This document shows positions 1-11,200 of a stretch of 64,000 nt of DNA, piece by piece. The stretch's first letter is position 1, and every line of letters starts with the position of its first letter. The notes below the pieces were generated by a model. It was given only the letters and a program-made list of their open reading frames with translations, was not told where the DNA came from and searched no databases. Source of the stretch: Theristus sp. LFF4_11 (lineage: Eukaryota; Nematoda; Chromadorea; Monhysterida; Xyalidae); the NCBI GenBank assembly GCA_030248135.1, contig JASANC010004997.1, positions 116,256-180,255 of the forward strand. Direction: 5' to 3'. The position numbers and the translations under genes are program-made.

Positions 1-3000
1 GAATATTTGCAAAAGCGACTCGGCGGCCGTCGAATACAAGTGTACCTCTCGTGTTTGGCGCTGATGATCTACATTTTCACGAAAATATCAGTAAGAATTT
101 AAAGTTTTTTTTTGTATAAAACTTTTTTTTACCACAATGTTCCATTTCAGGTTGACTTGTTTGCTGGAACAATCTTTCTTGAGCGATCATTTCAATTCAA
201 CACGTATGCGTCCGTTGGACTGCTGCTGTTGATTGCTGCTGTCTTTACTGCTGCAGGTATACTGTACATGTAGCTGTGGATTTAGAAACTGAAATGATTT
301 TTTTGAAAATTTTTTTTTACTTTCCTTTCAGGCGGTCTCACGGCCGTGATTTGGACGGACTTTGTGCAGACGATAATCATGCTGGTTGGCGGGTTCATTC
401 TGATGATCATAAGTGTGTACATGAATCGGTTATGCTATTATTTTTTTGTTCTGCCTGAAATATTGAAAGTGATTGATTATTGCTGATTTATTCTTTTCAC
501 GCCGGTTTTATTTTTATGTTCGCAAACTTTCATTATTCCACCGAAGCAGGCTTTTACGAGGTCGGCGGGTATCGAGCGTTAGTGGACAAGTATTTCACAA
601 CAATACCGGACGTGAACGTTTCGAGTGTCGCCGATCGGCGGTGTCTGGAGGCGGCAATGCCGCGAGGTGACTCGATGCGTCTGTTGAGAGCGGTCGACGC
701 TGACCTGCCGTGGACGGGCATGACGTTCGGATTGACCATCATCGCCACTTGGTATTGGTGCGCTGATCAGGTACATTCGTTGATGTTGCGATTCAGTTGA
801 ATGTTTGTTTTAGTTGGATCTTTAGTCTTTTGTTTCGTTGAACTTGCGATTCAGTTGAATGTTTGTCTTAGTAGGATCTTTAAGGTGCATTCAAGAGACA
901 GCATTCATGTTTTAGCACAGCTATCCGTCACTAAATACTGCTTCATCAATGCCGCTTTAGCCCTTATTGTTGTTGCTGAACTGTGTTTCAGGTGATCGTG
1001 CAACGTGCGCTCGCCGCGCGCAACTATTCGCAAGCGAAAGGCGGCTGCGTGTTTGCCGCCTGGCTGAAACTGATGCCGTTGTTTCTGATCGTCTTCCCGG
1101 GTATGATCGCGCGAGTATTGTACACAGGTAAGGGTGGTTTTTTGTCAGCTAAAACGAATGAAACGCGGCTTTGTCTTTACCCGCTCGTTCTTTCAGACGA
1201 AATTGTGTGCTACAGTCCAGAGCAATGCCTTGAGGCGTGTGGCCAAGCTGGCGGCTGCTCCAACATTGCATATCCGCTGTTGGTCGTGAAATTGATGCCA
1301 CCGGGTATGTGAGTACAGTCGAACTCTAAATTATTGGAAATCAATCAGCTGATTGGTTGGTTGGTGGTCACGTGATGCATGTTTTCTGTGCAGGCATCGC
1401 TGTTGGAGCGGAGTTTGGTTTGCATACAATGTAGAAAGCATGCATACCGCAATCGCTAACGAATTTATATGATTCCCTACAATTTAGAGTTTGACTATAG
1501 TTGAATTTATTGTTGTTCGGGGAATACCTTAAATTTCTTTCAATCTAAAAATTTAATTGCCGGCAGGTCTTCGCGGCCTCATGTTGGCATGCATGTTGAG
1601 TGCACTGATGTCATCGTTGACCTCCATCTTCAACAGCAGCAGCACAATTTTCACGATGGACATTTGGCCATTGATCCGACGAAAAGCGTCCGAAACTGAA
1701 CTGCTTATTGTTGGAAGGTGGGAATAAACGGGCATTCATGAAACAGTATTTAGTGACGCGTAGCTGTGTTAAAACATAGCTTGTACGAAGTCACTAAATA
1801 CTGTTTCATGAATGCCGCTCAATCGTCTGTCGTTTTTAGCAAATCACACCAAAGGCTATGTTTTAGGGTTTTCGTCATCTTTCTTGTCGTTATCTCGATT
1901 CTGTGGATTCCGGTTATCAAATCTTTTCCGAACTCCGAGCTGTTCAACTATATTCAAGCAATACAAAGTTATCTCTCGCCGCCAATTTGTGCCGTTTATG
2001 TCTTGTCAATTTTTGTACCACGAGTCAATGAACCGGTTAGTTGAAATTTGGGGAATTCGCATCTTCATATTGATTCATTTGACGTTATCTTTGCACAATT
2101 TAGGGTGCATTTTGGGGTTTGATTGTTGGCGTTGTGCTGGGAATGCTGCGTTTTTTTATGGACGTTTTTTATGGCGCACCGGATTGCACGGAAGATGATA
2201 CAAGACCTGCAATACTGACTTCGGTACATCGAGTTGAACGTTTTGGTTTCATTCCGGTTTAATTTGTTAACGCTTCAACTGGTTTTGCTTGCGCTTGTTT
2301 TGTTTGTACTTTATTTGATAATCTGACATGTTTAGGTGCACTACCTGCACTTTGCTATTCTACTGTTCCTGATCGTCTCCGCTGTGATTCTAGTCGTCAG
2401 TTGCGCTACGGCACCGATACCGCCGGAAAGTGTAAGTGTTTGCAGTATTTTGTAATCTACGCTCAAAGCCAGTTGCCCAAGTTTTCATTCATCGCAATCG
2501 TTCTGTGCAGTTGCGCCGCTTAACGTTTTGGACTCGAAATGCACCGGAACAGCCACTGATCATTCACTACCATCACAAACAACCGCCGTCTCAGACGGTC
2601 TATTCAATCGAACTATCGTCTCATGTGGCTTCCATTGATTCAGGTAAACGAAATTCTCAACATAAACTTTTTCATCGAAGCCTGCCTGATTCCCTTAAAG
2701 AAGCACCATGTTGCAATATACTGCCTTCAGAAGACAAAAATCTTGCAGGTCTCAGCGAGAAACCGATTGTTCCAAGTCAAGGAAGTTTGTTGCGACGCTG
2801 TCTTGCAAAACTTGGAATGAAACTCAACAACGATGCAGCAACCTTGAAGCCAGACCCATCAGGTCCGGAAATTAGCAATTTACAAGCGATCGAAAACCGT
2901 CAGAATCACTTGACTTTGTTTAAAGAGCCATGGGGAAAGTTTTTCTGGAACATTCAAGCAATGCTGGTGCTAGCCGCTTGTGTGTTCTTTTATGCGTTCT

Positions 3001-3008
3001 ATTTTTGA
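1..3008 (+). CDS. SLC5/SGLT-family sodium-solute cotransporter, copy 1 (5' end outside window)
   Basis: Multi-pass plasma-membrane Na+/sugar-type symporter of the SLC5 family. Exons read as 1-90, 151-256, 332-412, 550-770, 992-1127, 1197-1304, 1567-1717, 1867-2035, 2104-2223, 2336-2431 and 2511-3008, the last probably containing an intron from 2644 to 2748 (or 2730). All junctions are GT-AG and keep frame. Visible hallmarks are [17 protein letters not shown] at the start, [26 protein letters not shown], the extracellular [19 protein letters not shown] segment, [19 protein letters not shown] and the sugar-site region [14 protein letters not shown]. The C-terminus ends in a hydrophobic helix, as expected for TM14. 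Roughly 114 N-terminal residues are missing because the window starts inside an exon. The gene is a tandem paralogue of the complete copy at 8291-15535. The substrate (glucose, myo-inositol or other) cannot be fixed from sequence. Family assignment is very secure. Confidence 0.95.
786..884 (+). repeat. Two-copy imperfect tandem repeat, period about 58 bp
   Basis: In an SGLT copy 1 intron, the segment from about 786 (ttgcgattcagttgaatgtt) recurs from about 844 with few changes, each followed by a ggatcttta motif. It is a simple local duplication with no coding potential. Confidence 0.7.
889..957 (+). repeat. Degenerate half of the small palindromic MITE (family P2)
   Basis: The sequence gcattcatg...cacagctatccgtcactaaatactgcttcatcaatgc resembles one arm of the palindromes at 1728-1816 and 62370-62455. 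It lies in the SGLT copy 1 intron before the exon at 992. Confidence 0.6.
1316..1497 (+). mobile_element. TA-flanked palindromic MITE (family P1), full but diverged
   Basis: It begins cagtcgaactctaaatta and ends with the inverted form (...ccctacaatttagagtttgact), flanked by TA on both sides. The interior carries gtgatgcatg and gcatgcatac, again inverted. It sits in an SGLT copy 1 intron. At least eight more full or half copies occur in the window. Confidence 0.85.
1728..1816 (+). mobile_element. Short palindromic MITE (family P2), about 89 bp
   Basis: Near-perfect inverted repeat: gcattcatgaaacagtattt...aaatactgtttcatgaatgc, with about 20 bp between the arms. It lies in the intron between exons 1567-1717 and 1867-2035 and begins about 11 bp after the donor. 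It has no coding capacity, so it must be a non-autonomous element. Confidence 0.85.
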
Positions 3009-3044
3009 TTATTAAAAATTATTCTCTCAAATTTTATTACTGCC

Positions 3045-3090
3045 TTTATTTTATTGTGTTTCTGCATGACGGTTGATCAAAAATAATAAA
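3045..3090. terminator. Overlapping convergent poly(A) signals
   Basis: On the plus strand AATAAA occurs at 3085-3090, 77 bp after the SGLT copy 1 stop. On the minus strand AATAAA reads at 3050-3045 (plus-strand tttatt), about 180 bp after the stop of the lectin-like gene. If both are used, the two transcripts overlap at their 3' ends. Confidence 0.5.
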
Positions 3091-3229
3091 AAGGGTAGTT
3101 TTTGCACAGCAAAAGTTCTCTGAAACGCCATTGGTTACAACATCACACCCAGAGAAAAGAACATTCTTAAATAGACCGGGCATCTTCATGGAAGAGAGCT
3201 TCTATGATTGTTGAAAGTGGAGAGATTGC

Positions 3230-5577
3230 TCACAGGCCCTCCCAAAGACGGTCATACCAGTCATATTCTGCGTCCGATTGATGCGCTAAACACAGAAAAC
3301 GAGGTATGTTTATGTATCCTGGCAGCAAATATCATATCATGAACAACTGTATGTACTTACCAAATCAACTAACAACAAACAAGCACCAAATAGTTTTTCT
3401 GCTGACTCCGAATGTGAAACGCGCGTTTTCACGCGATAAACGACGATACAAGACAAGACTCCCCCCTCCCCCGGCCGACCAGGTGTTGTGACGTCCGCGT
3501 ATTCCGTGTTCTGCAGCAGACACACTCGAGTCGTTTGACTGAACGCGAAACTGAGACACACCGGCACGCGACGACATTCGTGCCCGCAGTGCGAGCGGGA
3601 CGCGACCGTGACGTTGCCCACGATCAGCACGTCCGTCGCGCGCAGTCTGACCGCGCGTCGCTCGAAGCGCCCGCCGCGGCTCGCTCGATCCGCTGAGAAA
3701 AAAAACAGAAAAACTGCAATTGCTGTGCCAGTGAGTTGTTGGGAAACTCGGTTGCGAAACCGTCATTCTACGGCATACTGGTGCTTACTGGTAATATCCG
3801 GTCCGGGCCATATCCGTGTGACGATGCGGAGAACCATGAAGCACTGGCCTCTACTTGCGGTACGCACACGCATCACGGAGATTGTGGCAAAACAGGAAAT
3901 GCATTATCGAATTGGCAAATGCGAAAGAGCAGAAAAGTCCTACTCTCACCTATTCACATCTCAGAACTACTTCAAAAACCTGTGTGATTCGGGTGTTCAA
4001 GTAACGCAAGTGTACACCATATGGCACACCACACCGTCGCACATCGATGACCCGGACAGAGTGCTCTTCCGTTCATTCGCTTGAACGGCGCGAACAAACA
4101 CGCGCATTTCCACCAGCTATTCCGGATCGGCAGCTTGGGCTGCTGTTCACGACACACATGATGGATAATGCTGCCAAATTACATTTTGGGAAAATGTGAA
4201 AACCCAGATCTTCACGAACGGTATTGACAGATTGCTCTACGACTGTAACCACAGCCGATGTCGTTGTGGTCGAACTGACCGACGCCCACGCCCACAATCA
4301 TGCAGCCTGTGCCGTCAGTGCCTCCGGGGCCTACGCAAATGTTTTCCCGTTTTTAACAGAGTTTACAATGCACTTTTTCGATTTCAAATGAGGAAAATAC
4401 AGCAAATGTTTTCAGCAGATTATTGATGCAGATGCAGAAATTCGTGAAAATAAGTTCTTCAAAGCAAAAAAAAAACTTTTCTTGACCACACAACAACCGT
4501 GTTTTGCTGCTAAAAAAATCTGTGTCTCCAGTTTGTTTCTGCACGGCTTTCTTCATCTGCATGAATATTTGCACAAACATCTGCATCTACGAAATGCATT
4601 TTTTCTGAGTGGGTTTTTCAACGTTTCTCAATCATTGTTTTTCCGCGACAACAACCCGTATTGAACGCACTCAGCTGCACCCAGGGCCCTACGCCTGTGG
4701 CGCGATTCGCCAGATGCCACTGCTGGGCGCCGTTTTCGCCCCACCACCAGTCGTTCTGCAGGTCGGCGCCGAACTTTCTCGCGCCATTCCAAAATCGATA
4801 GCCGGACGTGTAGCCGCAGACTGCCTGGAGAAAAGGAGTCGCTACTGCTACAGTGTTGTTGTGGTTTTTTGTTCAGTTTGAATTTTAAAGAGTTTTTTTC
4901 AACGAACAAGATGGGATGATTTGACCAGGAAGATATACCTATCAGTGAACGACTGGGGATTGCGTATCACCGAGGGGTGTATAGGCACTTAATGACAGAG
5001 AAAACCCTACTCGACGGCGTCCTCTCTACGGTTTTCTGGGTCAGCCCTGGTTAGAAACATCGCCTAAATTCCCTAACAACAACAACAACCAGCGGACTTT
5101 ACTCGCCTTTATCTTGTCCTTCACGGCAGCGTTTGGCATAACCGCGATGAAACCGTTGCGTAGATGCGCCCCAAAGCCATTGACGCAGTTGCTCGTGTGC
5201 GTCGTCCAAGGCGCGTTCGCTGGTTGGCAAACGTAGCAGGCGTTGTCGAAGTAGATCGTGTTGTATGTGTTGTGCTGGCAGTTTGCCTCAATCACTGTGA
5301 ATGTTATCTTTACTTGTAGTTCTGCGACTCAATGCATTTGTGGACGTCAAAAGAAAATCAGTTTCATGATTGATGCGCCAATTGAAAATGACCCTAGTTG
5401 ATTCAACTGTATCTCAGGGACACGGGTCACTTCTCCAATTTTGAATGTCCGCGCGTCAAACATGACACTGCTTGCATCTCTACGCGCGCATTGAGTCGCA
5501 GGACCAAAAAAAGATAATATAAGCAAATAGAAAAAGAGCATTTTGGACGCCCGTTGGACACTATGCACTTTTACCAT
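3230..5577 (-). CDS. Secreted C-type-lectin-like protein with C-terminal PAN-like domain
   Basis: Model of 244 aa, exons (minus strand) 5541-5505, 5294-5103, 4820-4671, 4306-4220, 3692-3480 and 3285-3230. An upstream in-frame ATG lies at 5577. The first exon gives a short signal peptide, MLFFYLLILSFF. The next three exons read as a C-type lectin fold: an N-terminal cysteine region, AVKDKIKAICGYTSGYRFW, the tryptophan core NDWWWGENGAQQW and the terminal cysteines CMIVG...DIGCGYSRRAICQY. The exon at 3692-3480 has CGHECRRVPVCLSF and VCLLQNTEY, a PAN/apple-like cysteine pattern. It ends EYDWYDRLWEGL then stop. Exon phases match throughout. The first donor is uncertain (5504/5503 or an alternative near 5468), and it lies in a transposon end. 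The ligand is unknown. The lectin call is good; the PAN call is moderate. Confidence 0.75.
4968..5091 (+). mobile_element. tRNA-derived SINE (family S1), 5'-truncated copy
   Basis: It carries the S1 body (cgaggggtgtataggcactt...gagaaaaccctactcgacgg...agccctggttagaaacatcg) and an (AAC)n tail at about 5078-5091, but lacks the tRNA-like head. It lies in an intron of the lectin-like gene, antisense to it. Confidence 0.85.
5316..5513. mobile_element. TIR MITE (family P5, end motif GGTTCTGCGACTCAAT)
   Basis: The left end agttctgcgactcaatgc and the right end gcgcattgagtcgcaggacc are inverted copies about 165 bp apart. Relatives occur at 9018-9206, 15547-15740 and 17593-17922. The right end coincides with the predicted first 5' splice site of the lectin-like gene. 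Confidence 0.8.
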
Positions 5578-8290
5578 TTGATTAGCTGATTTTAATTGGC
5601 TTGCATTTTGTGTAGTTTCGAATATGGTTGGCTTTAGAAAGATGGTCAGTTGATTCCTCTTTTAGACACACAATTTTTGGTGTTTTCAATATCAAGCATC
5701 TTCAGTGTATACCTGTGGTTTTATTCTGTGACGCATCCACGATAACGGCAACACCACTTAAAAGTATAATCGAGCAGAACAGTGGAGACGTTCCACCCAT
5801 CGTTAATTTAAAATGTTATGAACTTCCTATTTTGTTCAGCACATTTTGGAAACCTCAAAAGTTTATTATTACATACATATGTTCGCTGCAGTAATAACAA
5901 CAACTCAATGCTTGATTTGCCAAATAAACAACATCACAATAACAAGTGCAGTTTTACAATTTATTTCCATTAGGAACTACATTGGGTGCCACCCCAACCA
6001 CCCCACGAGCTCCATATTGCTCCAAAACTAATTTTTGACACTAGGATCTGACGTCCCACATGACTGACTAAACTAATTGAATGCAATGTGCTGTAATGCC
6101 ATGCGTTTCATTTGAAATGGATCCAATTTCTATTCGCAGGTTCGCAGGTTCCGTTAGTTTAATTCGATTACATACCTACGTGTAAATAAATGGGCAACGT
6201 CCCAAATGGCATCAATTAATGTCGCTCGCACAACTTTTCAGTGTGGCATGACATTTGGCATGCGGTTTTGTTTTCATGGCACTCATTTTTATGTCACGGC
6301 ATTAATGTTCTGGTTTCCTGCTGGTGCGAATGCTGGGGAATGTACAATAGTAGTATGCTTGATAAGCTGAAAATTTTGAGTCAAATGATTAAAAAATTGA
6401 GTACCACAGAAAGAATTGGAATGAATGGTGCGCATTAGCTGTTAAAAACACCGAAGTTGTTTTTGAGTTCTGCATGCGGTAAACGCCAGACGATTTATTT
6501 TCACCTTTGCAAATGTTTTTTCTTCACAACTTTTGGTAAATTCACATCAGTTAGTTTTCGTTTGAGAATTTTAATTCGACAAGAAAGAAGTCTCTAAGAC
6601 AGCACGACATATACCTAAACGTCGAACCACACCAACAACTGAGACTTTGACAGTTTAATTTGCTGAACAAACTAAACGTAAAGTTTTTTTTGCGTGAAAC
6701 CAAACAGGTGGCAATTCATGAGCAGGTATGAAATACCATCGTTTCCTCCATAATAATTTTTTAATCTCACATTTTGCTGCAACAACCAAAAACAAGTTTT
6801 CAATAAATGCGTAGTTTACAAAAAAACCTACTCAATATGCCCATGAGTAACGTTTTTATGCGTTTATTGCCTGCAGTGGGAAGAGTTATATGGAAACGGC
6901 GGAAAATATACATGTCAGTAATTTTCAATCGTGACACACACACGCAAACAGTTTGCAGAGTCATGTCATAAAACCTGTTTTTTAGCCCAGCTAAACATTG
7001 TTGCCCGCAAACACACAATTTTTGCTCATTTTTCGTTGCCTCTGTGGCAGCCCGCAGCAGTCTTGCATCTTTCTTGTAATGATTTTCCCGCACGCGCGCA
7101 AAAATTCCGCACACACACACACCACTCAAATCACAAAATGTTTACAATTTTTCATAAAATAGTATAAAGTTTTGTGACAATCGCGCAGTGCACAAACGCT
7201 TTTCGCTTTTACAGTTTTTACTGTGTTGTTTCATATGTGTTTTATTACAAATTTCAGATTTGGCGTCAGCTTTTATATTTACGGTATTTGGTTTTGCTGA
7301 AATTTTTCATATTTTCTTTTGAATATTTGACTTTTTTTGGTCGTCCGCTTTTGTGTGATCTGTTTTTTTAAACATGCTTTGTTGGTTTTGTATTGAATCG
7401 GTTATGAGACAGCCTTTTTGTCATTTGGTTTACTTTTTTCGCAAGACACTTGATTGCTCATTCTTGAGAACTTTTTGCCAACAACAGTGTTCACTGTTGA
7501 GTGAGTGCTCTATGGCACAATATATCGGCATTCAAAATTTTTTAAAATTTGTCAACCGGATTGGCTGCATCGAGTTGATAAGACCAATCAGTGAGCTGCA
7601 ATTGTGGGTCAAAATCAGCCACGTACATTGTAAATCACGCCTGCGAAAAGTTATTTCGTTTAACAAAAATGCTTTGTTTAAATAATTTCTGTGTTTAAAA
7701 TACTTTCGCTGTTCACTTTCATGTGACTAATTCACGACACACCTACTGCTGATAATGGGAATGTGATGTTGGGTGATTGATTACTGATTAGAACGACTCA
7801 CAGTGTTTTGAAAATAGCTTGCCTGTCTTGACGTTTTGTTGCTTTTCTTTGGTAAAGCTAAGTTTTCCGATTTTGAAACCTGATCTAAAAATAATTTGAC
7901 CAACCAGCGATAACGACCAGTATAAATGTATTTGTTTAAACTTATCACTTTTTCGCAGAATACAAAAAGTCCCGAAAGAATGAAAAACGGAATCGGAGTT
8001 GCAAGAAATTTAGCCCCGAGTTGAGTGTGGTTTTTCAATCAAAGCAGATGTATTCCTTGCTCTTGCTGTAATTCAAAACGTTTCGCATGCTCTGTATTTA
8101 GCAAAGTGACAGGTTTAAACAAACATACCATACTAGAAGCAGTCTACTTTTTGATTCTTGGTCACTTCTTTTATCGTTGGTTTTATGTATTTGCGACTTT
8201 CTTTTTTGTAAGCTGGTCTACTGTTGATGATTGACCATTGACTTTGTTTTTTTAAAGAAAAAATTCGGATTCGGGATTCGGATATTGAAA
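5578..8290. other. Intergenic region between lectin-like gene and SGLT copy 2
   Basis: AT-rich DNA between two divergent genes. I see no open frame with protein-like composition and no recognisable RNA gene. Short CA/AC runs occur near 6935-6950 and 7110-7125. The promoters of both genes should lie here, but no specific element can be supported. Confidence 0.6.
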
Positions 8291-11200
8291 ATGGCGGTGG
8301 CGGATATCGGCGAAATCAGCGTTTGGGACGTCATTGTGATCGTTATTTATTTTTTGTGCGTCCTTGGCGTCGGCTTGTGGGTGTGTGTCCGTTTTCACTC
8401 ATGTATTATCGTTACAGGAAGACCGCGTGCACAAAAGTTTCACGCGTTGGGGAAAAGCCGGACACCAAACCAGACGCATGACGTCATCCGACGTCTTTCG
8501 TCAGCTACCGTAACCCAATTTTGAATTCCCGCGGATTCTTGAAACGTTTTTCCTATCCCTGTGTGCAAAGGCATAGAGAACCGGGACCAAAATGAAAGAT
8601 AATATTTGAATTGTTGGGTTTATGACAATGTGCGAGTTTTGTTTGAAAAAACAAAACAAACAAAAAACACGTTTTTCTCTCAATTTACAGTCGTCATGGA
8701 TCAGTCCGAAAGGCTCGGTCGGCGGGTTCTTTCTGGCCGGTCGTAACATGCACTGGCTGTTGGTGGGTTTTTAGTTGGAGATTTTGATTGATTTTTTTTT
8801 GATTCTGTCGAAAAAGAGTTCAACAATAATCCATTTTGTTTTTTGAACAGGTGGGCGCGTCGTTGTTCGCCAGCAACATTGGCAGCGGTCATTTCATCGG
8901 GTTGGCCGGCTCGGCGGCGTCCGGCGGCATCGCAGTGGCTGGATTCGAGCTGAATGTTTGTTCCGTCAGATCATCGTTTTTTAACAGAATGGTGTTTCAT
9001 TTATAAACAATTTTTTTATGTTCTGCGACTGAATGCGTGTGTAGGTAGTCCGTAGAATGGAATATCTAGTTTCTATCTTTATGTGGCAATTCGAAATATC
9101 CTAACTGACTCGGCCCAATTTAACGGACTTGGATCAATTTACCAATTTTGAATTCCCGCGTCATGTGCCTATCTGTGCGCGCATGGAAGTCTCAAGACCA
9201 AAATAAAAGATAATGCTTTTCAATGTCGCCTACGAAAATGCAACAATTAGAGTGTTCCAGTGAGACGCTGAACAGACAGTCAGCAGGCCTAAGAGCCTAG
9301 GCTAACAGACACTGCAGTTTGATAGAAGGAACTACCGTATTACCTCTATTAAACCCCCCCCAAAATTAAACCCCCCCCCAAAAAATAAACCCCCACCCCC
9401 TCGACAAGTTTCCAAATAATCCCCCCCCCCCAAAAATAATCCCCCATGGGGGATTATTGGAAACCTGTTTGAAACACATACCCAGAAAAACATACACATA
9501 AACAGTGAATTCAGTGGCTGGTTGCAGTGAAAATGATGAAATTGTGCTACCAAAGGCCCCAAATGGATGAGTTAATGGTAATTTCATTACAAAAGGCTGT
9601 TGTAAAAGGAAATTTCTATGTAGAGTAGAAGTTTCTGCGACTTCCTTCCTGCCATGGAAGGTATTTTTGCCATTTTGCCCATCCCTAAAAATAGTTTCCA
9701 AATAAACCCCCCCAAAAATAACCCCCCCCCCCAAAATAAACCCCCACCCCCAGAAGTCGCTGAAGAAATAAAACCCCATGGGGGTTTATTAGAGGTAATA
9801 CGGTAGTTTCTCTTTCGCGTTCAAAAAACATTCCAATTTTGTTGGACTACTAAAACCAAAACATCCTGATCAGAAGGGCCAGTGAATTGAATTCAACAAT
9901 TGAATTTCCGGGCTCAAATTGATTTCTGCCATTTCTGACACAGGCCGCTTTTGTACTGATCGCATTGGGCTGGTTGTTTGTGCCCGTCTACATGGCCTCC
10001 GGGGTCAGTTTTTTGTTGTTTTTAAATTTATTTTAATAAAAGTTCAGCCACACGACTCTTCCTTTCAAGTCGTGTCGTGTGTCTGTCTAAACCACATTTC
10101 AAGCCAAACACAAAAGCTCCCACCAGCAGAGCATAATAAAAAAATTCCAGGTGTTCACGATGCCTGAGTACCTGCGCAAACGCTTTGGCGGCCGACGAAT
10201 CCAAGTGTATCTGTCGTGTCTCGCAATACTGCTGTATATTTTCACGAAAATTTCGGTATAATTTTGTTATTTTTTGTTAAATTAGTCGATTTTTGTCAGT
10301 TTGCTTTTGCTATATCTTTCGCCTTGTCTATGAAGCAGTGATGATCTTAAATCTCCAATTTTATTATGTTTTCCGTGCGCTTTTGTTCAGTTTCAGATTC
10401 GACCTTCCTCTGAGACGGAACTTTTTTTATCCAGACAGGTTCTAACAAACCGACTGTACTGTTTAGGCCGACTTGTATGCGGGTACAATATTCCTGGAGA
10501 AATCGCTGCAGTTTAACACATATATATCGATTGGGGTGCTCCTGATAATCGCCTGCATTTTCACGGTTGCTGGTTAGCGCGTTTGATTTTTTTTTGGCTT
10601 TTTTGAACATTTTATACGGCAATTGAATTACAGCAGAGTTAGATTTTGAAACAAACGTTTTGCACTTAATTTTCGATTTTGAATTTTGGACCCATTTTTA
10701 GGTGGTCTTACGGCGGTGATTTGGACGGACGCCGTGCAAGTGGTGATCATGTTGATCGGCGCATTTATTTTGATGATTTTGAGTGAGTTGCAAAAAGTGT
10801 TTGCGTCAAAAAAGTTGTAGTACCCAAGCAACGGCATTTTTATAATGCACAAGCATTGGCCAAGCAGAATAACGCTCCAGAGTTGAACAAAAAAAGTTTT
10901 ATCATTTTGAGCTTTGCAAGTACATGTATGTTCTATCTCCGACGAAACTTTTTTGAGAAACTCTTCGAGTCCAAACACAAACGTGGTCACTTTGCACTCA
11001 AACAAGCAACAAAAAAAACTCAACCGAAAAGTCAACACAAATCTGTTCAGCTGCCAAACAGTCTATTGATTAATCCATTCAGTTTTCTGTTTGTTCGGAG
11101 TGCACCCGACAGAAAGATTGTCCAACGAATCCACAATTCTAACCATCAGTCGACAACAACAGAAAAAATAGGGTTGCCGCGAGACAGGGTACCCGCGAGA

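Noticed and set aside
5347..5500. Extension of the lectin-like gene's first exon through the MITE
   Set aside because: The frame stays open only because of transposon sequence; splicing at the MITE tip gives a normal short signal peptide and correct phase.
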